Shown: piece after piece, positions 41,501-49,463 of the stretch | Numbering within the stretch: the stretch's first letter is position 1 | Layout of the letters: each line of letters starts with the position of its first letter | Assembly: GCA_040772505.1 (NCBI GenBank) | Contig: JAXGYA010000007.1 | Span: forward strand, 1-64,000 | Length of the DNA stretch: 64,000 nt | Direction of reading: 5' to 3' | Origin: Mariniphaga sp040772505 | GTDB lineage: Bacteria > Bacteroidota > Bacteroidia > Bacteroidales > Prolixibacteraceae | Program-made: the position numbers and the translations under genes | The notes under the pieces: generated by a model | The model's database searches: none | Told to the model about the DNA's origin: nothing | The model's input: the letters and a program-made list of their open reading frames with translations, nothing else

Positions 41501-42276
41501 TTAAATGGCTCAACAGTTGTGGGAAAATTATGCGTTTCTGCCTTTAATGAAAGAGCCGTATCTATGGTTTTCTCCTTGAAAAAACCTGATTTATCCATAA
41601 ATTCGGGAGAAAACTGCTGAACGGTGGGTCCTTCCACAAACGAACAGTTATCTTTATAAGCAGATAAGATTTTATTGGGATTTTCTCTTGATGTCTTTTT
41701 TATCATCTGAAACAGAGACGATTCCATCTCTATCCCATCAATAATAAAAGTTCCGTTAAATATCTTGTGCCTGCAATGTTCAGAGTTTACCTGAGCAAAA
41801 CCATAAACCTCACTGTCGGTTAGCGGGCGTCCCATCTCTTTTGAAACCCGGTTCAGGTATTGAATTTCATCTTCGCTCAATGCCAGGCTCTCCTGCTCGT
41901 TATAGGCTGCTATATCTTCAATGTGAAGGACCGGCTCAACCGGTCTTCTGATTTTAAAAATTTCCTGATTCAAATTTTGATAAATCTGCTGCAATAAGGG
42001 ATCGTAGGGCGCATGAGCGCCTTCAACCTGAAAAAACTCCTCGATTCGCAAAATGCCCTCAATATTGACAATCTGCGTAATTTCTACAGCATTGGTACTC
42101 CACGGACTGAGCATTTCGCGCCGTGAACCAACAAACCAGCCTTCAATGCTTTCCTGTTTCAAACAGGGTGCACCGGAAAACAGCCAAACCAACTTTTCCA
42201 AATCGCTTTGATTAAGCGGAAGTGAAGAATCGACCGCAATAACTGAATGGTTTTCAGTTTTAAAAAAATGAATCAT
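38584..42276 (-). CDS. purL: Phosphoribosylformylglycinamidine synthase (large single-chain)
   Basis: Fourth step of purine synthesis: FGAR plus glutamine and ATP give FGAM. The protein has 1230 residues, the large single-chain form with N-terminal PurS-like region, two AIRS-type ATP domains and a C-terminal glutaminase. Hallmarks include YGFAQVNSEHCRHKIFNGTF, AETHNFPTTVEPFNGASTG (ATP site), GGHLNCLSEL, TGKDSLSMTQKY and NWMWPAKNPGENVRL. The glutaminase nucleophile is in FGVGNGCQLM, and the His/Glu pair in HPERGFAPWQ. purB lies far off at 10460 on the other strand. A TATCTTTG box 45 bases upstream probably serves as its promoter. Confidence 0.96.
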   Translation of the reverse strand: MIHFFKTENHSVIAVDSSLPLNQSDLEKLVWLFSGAPCLKQESIEGWFVGSRREMLSPWSTNAVEITQIVNIEGILRIEEFFQVEGAHAPYDPLLQQIYQNLNQEIFKIRRPVEPVLHIEDIAAYNEQESLALSEDEIQYLNRVSKEMGRPLTDSEVYGFAQVNSEHCRHKIFNGTFIIDGIEMESSLFQMIKKTSRENPNKILSAYKDNCSFVEGPTVQQFSPEFMDKSGFFKEKTIDTALSLKAETHNFPTTVEPFNGASTGSGGEIRDRMAGGKGSIPIAGMAVYMTSYPRMEPGRSWEQATEARDWLYQSPEEILIKASDGAANFGNKFGQPLITGSLLTFEHFENFKKYGYDKVIMQGGGIGFTNKNYSLKGTPEKGDKIVMLGGDNYRIGMGGGAVSSVATGEFEDHVELNAVQRANPELQKRVFNAIRALTESNENPIISIHDHGAGGHLNCLSELVESTGGKIDTAKLPVGDPTLSQKEVIGNESQERMGLVVKPADMELLNRVAERERAPIYEIGEATGDMQFTFENSETGEKPIDWQLGYMFGSTPKTVLEDTTFKTDFADLDYSQENPEFLLEVVLQLESVACKDWITNKVDRSASGLVAKQQCAGELQLPLNNVGVMALDYKGEAGVAASIGHAPVAALIDSQKGSVLAIAEALTNIIWAPLTDKIRSVSLSANWMWPAKNPGENVRLYHAVKAASDFASALGINIPTGKDSLSMTQKYKDDVVYAPGTVIISASGEVSDVRRVVEPVLVNDDSKEILFIDFSFSERALGGSALAQSLNRVGKFAPTVADTEKFVKAFNAVQELIKQEMILAGHDIGSGGLIVTLLEMCFSNKNGGLKADLTGIGEKELMKVLFSENPGIVIQCADNDKVKKQLNENGVEYVSLGFPAAERKVFIKNFEKTVDFDIDSLRDLWFKTSYLFERKQNDEGLALQRYNSYKKFGLDYDFGNFSGKAADYGIDPEQRKFSGIKAAIVREKGSNGDREMAFALYLAGMGVRDVHMTDLISGRETLEDVNMIVFVGGSTNSDVLGAARGWAGAFRYNEKARIALENFYRRKDTLSFGVGNGCQLMMELNLIYPEHSAQPKMSRNDSWKFESAFLNVDILDNQSVMLKNMSGMKLGGWIAYGEGKFNFPLNEQEYEIPVKYSHAEYPANPGGSDFSAAAVCSADGRHLAMMVHPERGFAPWQWANYPAERRDDELSPWIQAFVNAHNWIAKQIQE

Positions 42277-42320
42277 TTTACAGTTTAATTTTGGTAATGA
42301 ACTTGTTGTGCGACAATGCG

Positions 42321-42328
42321 CAAAGATA
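42321..42328 (-). promoter_or_regulatory. -7 box TATCTTTG of purL
   Basis: On the minus strand TATCTTTG matches TAnnTTTG exactly and lies 45 bases before the purL start. No clear -33 TTG at normal spacing. I saw no PurR-like operator or purine riboswitch here. Confidence 0.5.
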
Positions 42329-42433
42329 GAAAATAATCAAAGTTGCAGGTATTCATGTTTTTAACAAAAAAATAAAAAACCATCAAAAGGCTGCACTTTC
42401 AGAAAATTAAAGTTATTTTACAATAAAAATGAA

Positions 42434-42760
42434 ATGTTACGACACTTATACATAATTCTGATATTCTTAATGTTCACTTCCTGCGGAATTCAGCGAAAAC
42501 TAACCAGGACTTGGGTTGGAAAACCGGTATCGGGAGTTAAGAGGCAATTTGGCGAGCCGGTTGCCATCACCGAAGCTTCCGGTGATTCGGTATATGTTTT
42601 TGAACAAACTGAAAAGCTGCAAAGCACTGAAATAAGCCAGGGACGACTGACGCTCGACCCGATTATAACCCCCAAAGTGACCAAAACCAAACGGTTTTAT
42701 TTTAATGTTAAGAATGGTTCGGTTGTCAAAGCGCGGCTCGAAGAAGAATACAGACGTTAA
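42434..42760 (+). CDS. Small BamE/SmpA-like lipoprotein
   Basis: A 108-residue lipoprotein with a short signal peptide and lipobox MFTSC (Cys17). The sequence WVGKPVSGVKRQFGEP, followed by GDSVYVFEQ and a C-terminal RFYFNVKNGSVVKAR, fits the BamE/SmpA-type small domain: a G-x-P helix start, then strands of an alpha/beta fold. BamE is an accessory of the outer-membrane assembly complex, but stand-alone homologues are common and unassigned. It is divergent from purL and lies 80 bases before tRNA-Leu. Confidence 0.6.
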   Translation: MLRHLYIILIFLMFTSCGIQRKLTRTWVGKPVSGVKRQFGEPVAITEASGDSVYVFEQTEKLQSTEISQGRLTLDPIITPKVTKTKRFYFNVKNGSVVKARLEEEYRR

Positions 42761-42788
42761 CAAATTAACATTTCCTTGAAAAGCATTT

Positions 42789-42815
42789 TTGATTTGAAGA
42801 AATTTTATAATTTTG
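42789..42815 (+). promoter_or_regulatory. Promoter of tRNA-Leu
   Basis: TTG at 42789-42791 and TAATTTTG at 42808-42815, spaced by 16 bases, match the Bacteroidota -33/-7 pattern. The tRNA begins 26 bases after the -7 box. Confidence 0.5.
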
Positions 42816-42841
42816 CAACGCGTTTTTTAAAACAAACATTT

Positions 42842-42927
42842 GCCCAGGTGGTGGAATTGGTAGACACGCCAGGTTGAGGGCCTGGTGGCCGTTTTAGGCC
42901 GTGCAAGTTCAAGTCTTGTTCTGGGCA
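42842..42927 (+). tRNA. tRNA-Leu (anticodon GAG)
   Basis: An 86-base class II tRNA. Acceptor GCCCAGG/TCTGGGC, anticodon stem CCAGG/CCTGG with loop TTGAGGG (anticodon GAG at 42876-42878), a long variable arm TGGCC..GGCC, and T-arm GCAAG-TTCAAGT-CTTGT. Discriminator A at 42927, followed by CA. It is monocistronic: promoter upstream, terminator downstream. Confidence 0.95.
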
Positions 42928-42934
42928 CAAATTT

Positions 42935-42972
42935 AAAAGCCTTGTGATTTAATAGATTACAGGGCTTTTTTT
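42935..42972 (+). terminator. Rho-independent terminator of tRNA-Leu
   Basis: AAAAGCCTTGT pairs with ACAGGGCTTTT (one G-T pair), loop of about 13 bases, followed by TTTATTTT. It begins 7 bases after the tRNA. Confidence 0.85.
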
Positions 42973-43147
42973 ATTTTAGTAAATAATAAATCAGGATCAA
43001 CTTCAGTTCATTCCCGGAAGGAGTTAGCCAATTATCCTTTAGTCTATGAGCATTTAAGTAAAATATTCAGAACAATTTGTCTCTTATTTTTACATTCTAT
43101 CGTTTCCTATTTTTTATTCACCTACTTTTATTCAATTATTTCTTTGT

Positions 43148-43786
43148 ATGGTAATTACATCAGATAAACGAAGATGGCTTGAAATATCAGCAGTTTTACT
43201 AACAGGTTTTATGAAATATATTTTCATGGGCTTGCTGGATTTTCGTGCATTTTATATTGCAACTGCTTGTATTTTCTGGTCGGTTTATATTTTTTTACGC
43301 TACCGGCAAAACAAGCTCATCATGCAGGAGTGGGGTTTTCGAAATCATAATTTCAAGCAAACTTTCCTTTTTTTGCTGCCTTTTTCTATGATTATGGTTG
43401 CAGTCATTGTGTGGTATGGCACTCAATTCAATACAATTTTTTTTAACTGGCATATAATTCCTGTTTTTCTGTTTTATCCCGCATGGGGAGTCATTCAACA
43501 GTTTTTGACTGCCGCACTGATTGCCGGCAACTTACAGTCAATCAAGAACATAAAACTCGGCAATACACAAGTCTTACTTTTCACCTCCCTTGCGTTTTCA
43601 TTTATCCACTACCCCAGCACATTGCTGATGATTTTTACATTTTTCATGGAACTGCTGTTCCTTGTAGCATATTTAAAATGGCGAAACTTGTGGGCTTTGG
43701 GATTGTATCACGGTTGGGTGGCCAGTCTGCTTCTGTTCTTAGTGATGGGACGCGACTTGTGGAATGAGCTTTGGAAAATCTTCTAA
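43148..43786 (+). CDS. CPBP-like intramembrane protein with altered first motif
   Basis: A 212-residue membrane protein with six or seven hydrophobic helices and the layout of CPBP (CAAX protease/bacteriocin-processing) proteins. The last two catalytic motifs are present: SLAFSFIHYPS with its His, and LWALGLYHGWVAS with the second His. The first motif, EExxxR in active enzymes, reads GVIQQFLTAALIAG here: both Glu are Gln and the Arg is absent. It may therefore be inactive as a protease, or rely on other residues. No peptide or bacteriocin gene lies next to it. Frame and start are clear; ATG 43148. Confidence 0.72.
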   Translation: MVITSDKRRWLEISAVLLTGFMKYIFMGLLDFRAFYIATACIFWSVYIFLRYRQNKLIMQEWGFRNHNFKQTFLFLLPFSMIMVAVIVWYGTQFNTIFFNWHIIPVFLFYPAWGVIQQFLTAALIAGNLQSIKNIKLGNTQVLLFTSLAFSFIHYPSTLLMIFTFFMELLFLVAYLKWRNLWALGLYHGWVASLLLFLVMGRDLWNELWKIF

Positions 43787-43790
43787 AGTT

Positions 43791-44516
43791 TCAAATATGA
43801 AAAAACCGTTTCAAATCGGTTACCTTTTTCAGGCGATAATGGATATATAATAAAAGCAAAGCGATAAATAGTACGGAAATCAAGACAATGACGCTCCATC
43901 GCAAATGTACGGCATTGAGAGCGAAAACTGAAATCATACCTTCGATTGAAACAGATGCAAAGCCGGAAGCCAATAAAGAATAGGCAATAACATTCAATCC
44001 CTTTTGTCTGGAATTCCGAATAAAAAAAACCAACAAAATGAAAGTAGCATAAAAAGCCAAAATCAGGGGAACTCCCAGCTTGACAACTAAAATAGCATCT
44101 CCTTTAATGATACCAAACAGCACAAAAAGTGCGAAAACTGATAAAAAGCTCAGTAACAACATCAACACGGGATTTTTACGCAGAAATGTATTGAGCGTAA
44201 TATTGACAAACAGTATCAAACACACGGATGCAGGATATTGTGACCAGGTAATCTCCTGTTTTCCAATAAGATTAATAAATAAAGTGAAAACCATTCCTGA
44301 AATCAGGATGAAACCAGAGATTGCCCAGAAAATTTTTCTTTTCTGAAACCCGGTGAGACGCTGGTAATCAGTCAGCAGCTTCTCTTTTTTATAAATCCGT
44401 CCTGACCTTATGTACGTCCCATCCTCTTGAACTTCATTCTGCTGTGGTTCTCCACACAACGAACAATAATTGGAATTCTCTTCCAACTCCACTCCACAAG
44501 CCGGACATCGCTTCAT
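43791..44516 (-). CDS. Zinc-ribbon membrane protein (DUF6320-like)
   Basis: A 241-residue membrane protein. The N-terminal zinc ribbon has two CxxC pairs (CPACG and CSLCG, residues 4-24), followed by a short basic linker and six or seven hydrophobic helices. This layout matches the DUF6320 family, whose genes often lie next to alcohol-acetyltransferase-like genes, as here: the start lies 7 bases after the stop of 44523-45806. The role is not known; the pair may act in acylation of a membrane or envelope compound. The converging CPBP-like gene ends 5 bases away. Confidence 0.7.
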   Translation of the reverse strand: MKRCPACGVELEENSNYCSLCGEPQQNEVQEDGTYIRSGRIYKKEKLLTDYQRLTGFQKRKIFWAISGFILISGMVFTLFINLIGKQEITWSQYPASVCLILFVNITLNTFLRKNPVLMLLLSFLSVFALFVLFGIIKGDAILVVKLGVPLILAFYATFILLVFFIRNSRQKGLNVIAYSLLASGFASVSIEGMISVFALNAVHLRWSVIVLISVLFIALLLLYIHYRLKKVTDLKRFFHI

Positions 44517-44522
44517 AGCCTT

Positions 44523-45806
44523 TTATTCATTTGTTTTCCGTTCAAAATCAATGTTTTGCTCGCTCAAAAACTGCAAGAATTTCTTCTCAAATTCCATAGA
44601 TTTTGTCACATTGCCAAAACTTAGTACCAGTTTATCTCCAAAACCAGCTACACCACAGTTGAGTTTCAGCATCTTATTTGGCGGAGGCGGCGTTAGGATA
44701 AAATAGTCAACCATCTTGCAGCTTTCATCCGGCAGGTCAATGTTTCCTAAGTTAGTGAGTACCCCGCTATACTGTTTTGTTCCCAAGGAATAATATTTTA
44801 AACGCAAAATCAAACTTTTTAAAAATAGGGGGATTCCTCTTATGTAGATTTTTTTTTCACTCCTCACATTTCTCGAAATATTTTTATGAATTAATTTCAT
44901 GTCGGTTTCCAGTTGCATTTGGTGATAAACTGATTTGACAATCTCATCAAATGTATAATGTCCAAGTCGCACATCAATTTCCGGCAATACAAACAGTGTA
45001 AAATTCCGCATGGACTTGGACGGAAAAATATTCCTTAAATTCACAGGAACTTGAATCCGGAGCTTTTTTCTTCTCCAAATTTTTTTCTTTCTGATCTGTT
45101 CTTCAAAAATCTCCTGCAAGACAAACATGTAAATAGCTACCAGATAAACGGTTATACTCACTTTTTTCTCCTGTGCAGCCGATTTTAGCTGATTCAGCGA
45201 CACAATTGCATATAGTCTTGAAAAACGAGGAAAAGGCTTTAGCGGAAAAGGCAAATGAAACGCTACAGAGCGCTTAATAATCGGAGGAATTTCTGCCTTA
45301 AAATAACGGTTATAGGCATCTTCATACTCTTCCTCTGTGAACGGTTCCACAATTTCCGAATTTTGGCAATCAGAAGATATTCTCGCAACGCATGCGATTA
45401 AGTAATTGGCAATAACGGTTTTGAAAAACTTTAATCCCCCGCTCCCATCGGTCAAAACATGAGAAAATTCGGCGCTTATGCGATTATCACGCACTAAAAA
45501 ACGAATCAGCAGGCTGTCCAATGGAAATTTTTGGCAGAAAACATCATTATCAACATTTAGGGGAATATTACGGGGAAAATGTTCCAAATAAAACCAGAAA
45601 AATCCCTGTCTGAGCCGGACTCTGTAAAAGGGGAACCTTTCTTCTGCCAAAATAAGAGCCTTTTGTAAGAATTTAATTTTAACGGGATGTTTCAAAACAG
45701 CCGTTAGCCTAAAAACAGAAGTGACCTCCTTTGAAATAACCGCAGGATAAATTTTTGCGGCATTGTCAAGGGTGAACCAAAATTTTTCAGTATCCGGTGA
45801 CTTCAT
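44523..45806 (-). CDS. Condensation/alcohol-acetyltransferase-like protein
   Basis: A 427-residue protein of the chloramphenicol-acetyltransferase/condensation superfamily. The catalytic motif HHxxxD(G) appears as SHVLTDGSGGLKFF (about 120-133): the second His and the Asp are present, the first His is Ser. The second half has VNLRNIFPSKSMRNF, which matches the (D)RF/NxRN motif of the fold, and a typical GNIDLP segment near the end. Such proteins move acyl groups between CoA or carrier thioesters and an alcohol or amine. With the adjacent zinc-ribbon membrane protein it forms a two-gene operon. Acceptor and donor are unknown. Confidence 0.75.
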   Translation of the reverse strand: MKSPDTEKFWFTLDNAAKIYPAVISKEVTSVFRLTAVLKHPVKIKFLQKALILAEERFPFYRVRLRQGFFWFYLEHFPRNIPLNVDNDVFCQKFPLDSLLIRFLVRDNRISAEFSHVLTDGSGGLKFFKTVIANYLIACVARISSDCQNSEIVEPFTEEEYEDAYNRYFKAEIPPIIKRSVAFHLPFPLKPFPRFSRLYAIVSLNQLKSAAQEKKVSITVYLVAIYMFVLQEIFEEQIRKKKIWRRKKLRIQVPVNLRNIFPSKSMRNFTLFVLPEIDVRLGHYTFDEIVKSVYHQMQLETDMKLIHKNISRNVRSEKKIYIRGIPLFLKSLILRLKYYSLGTKQYSGVLTNLGNIDLPDESCKMVDYFILTPPPPNKMLKLNCGVAGFGDKLVLSFGNVTKSMEFEKKFLQFLSEQNIDFERKTNE

Positions 45807-45890
45807 ACAATACTTCTTACTTAAGAATCAGAACATTTCGGTTTCTGATGAATTTCTTCAAAGGTAGGAATTATTTGACTTATAAATTAT

Positions 45891-45970
45891 AGCACATAGG
45901 TTTTCCTTATTCTCTGTGTTTCTCTGTGGTGAATTCTTTTTGAACCACATAGGCACATTAGAGCACATAG
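45891..45970. repeat. Imperfect palindromic intergenic repeat
   Basis: The gap between the acyltransferase and HMA-like genes holds CTCTGTGTTTCTCTGTGGT (45912-45930) facing ACCACATAGGCACATTAGAG (45944-45963), an imperfect inverted repeat with a 13-base loop. AGCACATAG occurs at both 45891-45899 and 45962-45970. No coding potential is seen. I take it as a dispersed intergenic repeat. Confidence 0.5.
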
Positions 45971-46061
45971 ATATGTTACAACTATACTAAAACGATATAA
46001 ATTTCTGCATTTACTAACCGGATTACCCAACAAATCAGCATAACAAGCTTAACCACAAACA

Positions 46062-46427
46062 CTAATCATGTTCCCGGGCAGCGTCGTTGCTGTTCTTATG
46101 CTCTTCTGTAGCCGCTACCAGTTCCTCATATTTTTCCTTTGTTATTTTTTCGGCTTTATACCCCTTTTTTTCTATAGCGGCGGCAAATCCCTTATCGCTA
46201 TTTTTCTTTTCCAAATACTCAATGTAGATAGTATTTGAAACGTGATCGATTTTCAGATATTTTACGCCTTTCTCAAATCTAAGGTATTCATGCAGAGTCT
46301 TTTCGCAATCGGCACAGTCCATATTGCTTTGAAAGCACACTACTGTCCTCCCCTTTTTCTGTGCCGAAATCTCGCTGGTAAATCCTCCCAGCATCAAAAT
46401 CAATAAAAAAACTACTAACTGTTTCAT
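46062..46427 (-). CDS. Exported HMA-like metal-binding protein
   Basis: A 121-residue exported protein (signal peptide ending near EISA-QKKG). The body resembles a heavy-metal-associated (HMA) domain: FQSNMDCADCEKTLHEYLRFEKGV corresponds to the M-x-C-x-x-C-x-x-x-(I/L) loop and first helix, followed by a strand and GFAAAIEKKGYKAEKI, the usual last helix and strand of a CopZ-type fold. The tail is charged and contains a few His. It probably carries copper or a similar ion in the periplasm. It lies 25 bases after the TonB receptor gene and should be cotranscribed with it. Confidence 0.8.
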   Translation of the reverse strand: MKQLVVFLLILMLGGFTSEISAQKKGRTVVCFQSNMDCADCEKTLHEYLRFEKGVKYLKIDHVSNTIYIEYLEKKNSDKGFAAAIEKKGYKAEKITKEKYEELVAATEEHKNSNDAAREHD

Positions 46428-46452
46428 AACTAATCATTTTTTGGTTAATCAT

Positions 46453-48675
46453 TTATTCGTAATTTAATGTAAAACGCAAGCCCATGTACACACGGCGCCC
46501 TTTAACCGGACCCCAAACGTTGGTCGCATCAAAGTGCTGCCCGAAGGGATCATCAGCACCGGCAACCGGATTTTTTTGCCGGAAATCGGTAAAATTTTCA
46601 GCTCCCAGATACACATTCCAGTATCGGAAATATTTGGTTATCTGAGCATTCATAACAGTATAGGGTGAAAATTCAAAAAAATCTCCGGGAATATCTATTC
46701 TATCCATCCACTCTTCGTGAACTCGTGGAATTCTTCCCCCTCCGTTAAACTGGATGGTGTAATCGAACATCCACTTTTTCAGGTTACTGGTATAATTAAA
46801 AGTTATCAGCCCTTTGTACCGGCTGGTCAGTGGTTTTTCCAACAACTCTCCGCCAATGGTCTGTTTCACATCGTTATGCCGGTAAGCCAGCAGCACGTCG
46901 AAGCGTTCAATGGGTTGGTAGCGCACATCAAATTGCAGGCTGTTGGAAAACGATTTGCCGTTGAGGGGGGCCAAAATAATGTTGGATGCCGAAGTTTCGC
47001 GATCCACAACCACCTGGGTTTGAAAATCAGTGCGGAAATATTCAGCATTCAGCTGAAGTTCACGATTCCAGAGCAAATAATTTTGCACCAGAGCAATACC
47101 GTAATTCCATGCTTTCTCCTGAAAAACATCCGCAGTCCATTGCAGCGGACGGGCACTGGCTATCAGGTAATTATTTTCCGAAAGCACATTGGCTGTTCGA
47201 GCCCCTTTCCCTGCGCTACCACGCAAAGTTACGTGCTTACCCGCCTTATACCTGAGATGCACCCGAGGTGTAAAAAACGTTCCAAACCGGTTATGAAAGT
47301 CACTCCGGATTCCGGCCATTACTGTCAAGTTTTCATGGGGTTTATAAGTGTATTCAGCAAAAACACCGGGAACCTTTTCGGTGCGTTCCATTTGCCGGTC
47401 ATACAGGTTCTCGCTGAATTCACCGAAAATAAAACTAAAGCCGGTATTTACCGAATGTTTTGCAGCCACATCTAATTCGCGAGTCAGAATGGCACTTCCG
47501 TAAAACCGCGTTTCATCAGCATTGTAATGGTTTAACCCGTATAACGAACGGGTTTCGTGCTTTGAAAAATTTGATAGCCAGGCAATTGCTGTTCGCTGGC
47601 TTGGCCACACATACCCTGTTTTGAAAAATCCCTCTAAACGATTGTTTTCAATATTAATGCCGTATGGATTTGTGATCAGCGGCTGCATTCCTCGCTCAAA
47701 ATCCGTTTGACCACCCAGCCGGTCTTCCGTTAACAGGCTGAAACCGGCCTGAGCCATATAGCCGTTGTGGTTATTGAATTTCCAACGATTAAAAACCTGA
47801 ATTTGGCGGGAAAGCGGTTCATCGAAAAAGCCATCGCCATTGTGGTCATTTTTCCTGAATTGTTCGGATGCATGCACAAAAATTCCTGTTGTTACTTTAT
47901 CTTTGTACACCCTGATGTTCCCATTCCCGTTCAACTCCATGCGCCCACTGGCTCCCAGAAACGCATTTAAAAATAATTTTTCTTCAGAATCGGGCTTTTT
48001 GTATTCGACGTTAATTTGCCCGGCAATAGATTCATATCCGTTCATAACCGAGGCGGCTCCCTTGGAAACCTGAATGGATTCCATCCAGGGGCCCGGCACA
48101 TAAGTAAGACCAAAGTTGGTGGCCAAACCACGCAGGTTGGGCATATTTTCAACTTGAAGCAAAGAATAGGTACCCTCCAGCCCAAGCAACCTGATTTGTT
48201 TTGCGCCGGTAACTGCATCGCTGTAACTAACGTCAACCGAAGGATTTGTTTCAAAACTTTCTGCCAGATTGCAGCAGGCTGCCTTGTGCAGCTCAGCACC
48301 GTTAATCCGCTCAGTTTGTATGGGGTTGATGGTAGAAAGATAGGTTCCCCGGTTTTTGTGCACCACTTTAACCTCGCCCAGCTCCAGATTAGGTTCAAGC
48401 ACAATTTCCAATGGGTCAAGACTATGGATATGAATTTCTTTGGTTTCGTACCCAACAAAGCTCGCAACCAGAATATGATTTTCAGGGTTTACACTAATCC
48501 GAAACCGCCCGGTCTCGTTTGTGGCAACTCCCTGGTTTGTGCCTTTCCAGTAAATATTTACACCAGGCAGGGGGTGTTTTCCATTTTCATCGTCGGCATA
48601 AAGAACTCCTTCCAGAACCTGCGTAAACACATACAACGGAAGAAGCAACAAAACTAAAATTCCTGTTTGTTTCAT
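46453..48675 (-). CDS. TonB-dependent receptor, probably metal-related
   Basis: A 740-residue outer-membrane receptor: signal peptide, a carboxypeptidase-regulatory-like domain (about 20-95, with PLPGVNIYWKGT and FVGYETKEI), a plug domain (about 110-230) and a 22-strand barrel ending in FTLNYE. The plug carries HKAACCNLAESFETNPSVDV and AVTGAKQIRLLGL, the pattern of receptors often found with HMA-like and Cys-rich partner proteins and thought to import copper or another metal. Upstream (59 bases) lies a Cys-rich exported protein and downstream an HMA-like protein. A SusD partner is absent, so it is not a glycan system. Confidence 0.88.
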   Translation of the reverse strand: MKQTGILVLLLLPLYVFTQVLEGVLYADDENGKHPLPGVNIYWKGTNQGVATNETGRFRISVNPENHILVASFVGYETKEIHIHSLDPLEIVLEPNLELGEVKVVHKNRGTYLSTINPIQTERINGAELHKAACCNLAESFETNPSVDVSYSDAVTGAKQIRLLGLEGTYSLLQVENMPNLRGLATNFGLTYVPGPWMESIQVSKGAASVMNGYESIAGQINVEYKKPDSEEKLFLNAFLGASGRMELNGNGNIRVYKDKVTTGIFVHASEQFRKNDHNGDGFFDEPLSRQIQVFNRWKFNNHNGYMAQAGFSLLTEDRLGGQTDFERGMQPLITNPYGINIENNRLEGFFKTGYVWPSQRTAIAWLSNFSKHETRSLYGLNHYNADETRFYGSAILTRELDVAAKHSVNTGFSFIFGEFSENLYDRQMERTEKVPGVFAEYTYKPHENLTVMAGIRSDFHNRFGTFFTPRVHLRYKAGKHVTLRGSAGKGARTANVLSENNYLIASARPLQWTADVFQEKAWNYGIALVQNYLLWNRELQLNAEYFRTDFQTQVVVDRETSASNIILAPLNGKSFSNSLQFDVRYQPIERFDVLLAYRHNDVKQTIGGELLEKPLTSRYKGLITFNYTSNLKKWMFDYTIQFNGGGRIPRVHEEWMDRIDIPGDFFEFSPYTVMNAQITKYFRYWNVYLGAENFTDFRQKNPVAGADDPFGQHFDATNVWGPVKGRRVYMGLRFTLNYE

Positions 48676-48733
48676 ACTTAAAACTTATTTAAAAATCAAA
48701 CTAAAATGAATTGCGGGGGGTAACCCGGAAGTC

Positions 48734-49228
48734 TTAAGCCTGAGCAGGAATTTTTAGACGGTGAATCTGAATCAGAAAATCTATTGAGGAAATCACAAAG
48801 CGTGGTGGCGAGCCGGTAAAATCTATAATGGATTTTTCAGGTTCAGGGTTGAAAGAGAACAGGATACCGACATCTGCCAGCAACAATTGCGCCCGGGCGG
48901 GCAGCCATTTTTCCGTTCTCACTTTTTCATTCACCACCTGGCTCTCCAGCTTCAGATACCTAACATCGGGGGTGCTGCACCCGCAGTTTCCGGCATCTGC
49001 CAATGGAGGTTGGTTGCAATCGTTACCGATTGTGCAAACCGCTCCGCAACCCTGATCTTCTGTATGGTGAATATCGAAATTAACTTCATACGGATCAGTC
49101 ATTACAAAAACCGACACCTGTTTTTCTCCCGAACAAACACAGTGTGCATAAAAGATTATAATGCCCGATGACGAAGCCAGAAATAGGGCGCTTAGAATAA
49201 AAGCCGATATGTTTCTGATGGTTTTCAT
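48734..49228 (-). CDS. Cys-rich exported protein (HYC_CC_PP-like)
   Basis: A 164-residue exported protein. It has a signal/anchor segment, then HCVCSG, two further Cys pairs around CGAVC and DC, NCGC, and a C-terminal GSPPRF. This spacing recalls the HYC_CC_PP family of small Bacteroidota proteins, which usually sit next to TonB receptors and HMA-like proteins, though the typical HYC is AHC here and CC is CGC. At least seven cysteines make a metal-binding or reductase-assisted role plausible. It is the first gene of a three-gene cluster with the receptor and the HMA-like protein. I could not verify family membership without a profile search. Confidence 0.6.
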   Translation of the reverse strand: MKTIRNISAFILSALFLASSSGIIIFYAHCVCSGEKQVSVFVMTDPYEVNFDIHHTEDQGCGAVCTIGNDCNQPPLADAGNCGCSTPDVRYLKLESQVVNEKVRTEKWLPARAQLLLADVGILFSFNPEPEKSIIDFTGSPPRFVISSIDFLIQIHRLKIPAQA

Positions 49229-49439
49229 GCGACCATTAAAACAAAAAATGGACGAAATAGGTTGTTAATAAAATGTTAAACAATTTAATCCTAAAACTTC
49301 AGTTGTTTTTCGCCCATTTCGTTTAAATAATACACGCACCACAACCCCGGAATATCCACTTTGCTTTCTTCAATGGAGTTGTAGTTGCCAGTGTTAGATA
49401 CACCAATAAAACAAATTTATTTTTTATCGCATTTTGCGT

Positions 49440-49447
49440 TATCTTTG
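49440..49447 (+). promoter_or_regulatory. -7 box TATCTTTG of the surE operon
   Basis: TATCTTTG fits TAnnTTTG and lies 16 bases before the surE start, giving a very short leader. The -33 TTG is not clear. Confidence 0.5.
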
Positions 49448-49463
49448 TTTTTTTAGAAAAAGC

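Noticed and set aside
46717..47475. 252-codon open frame opposite the TonB receptor gene
   Set aside because: It is the antisense shadow of a well-supported receptor gene, with no family resemblance or start signal. The same holds for 40996-41547 and 48016-48657.
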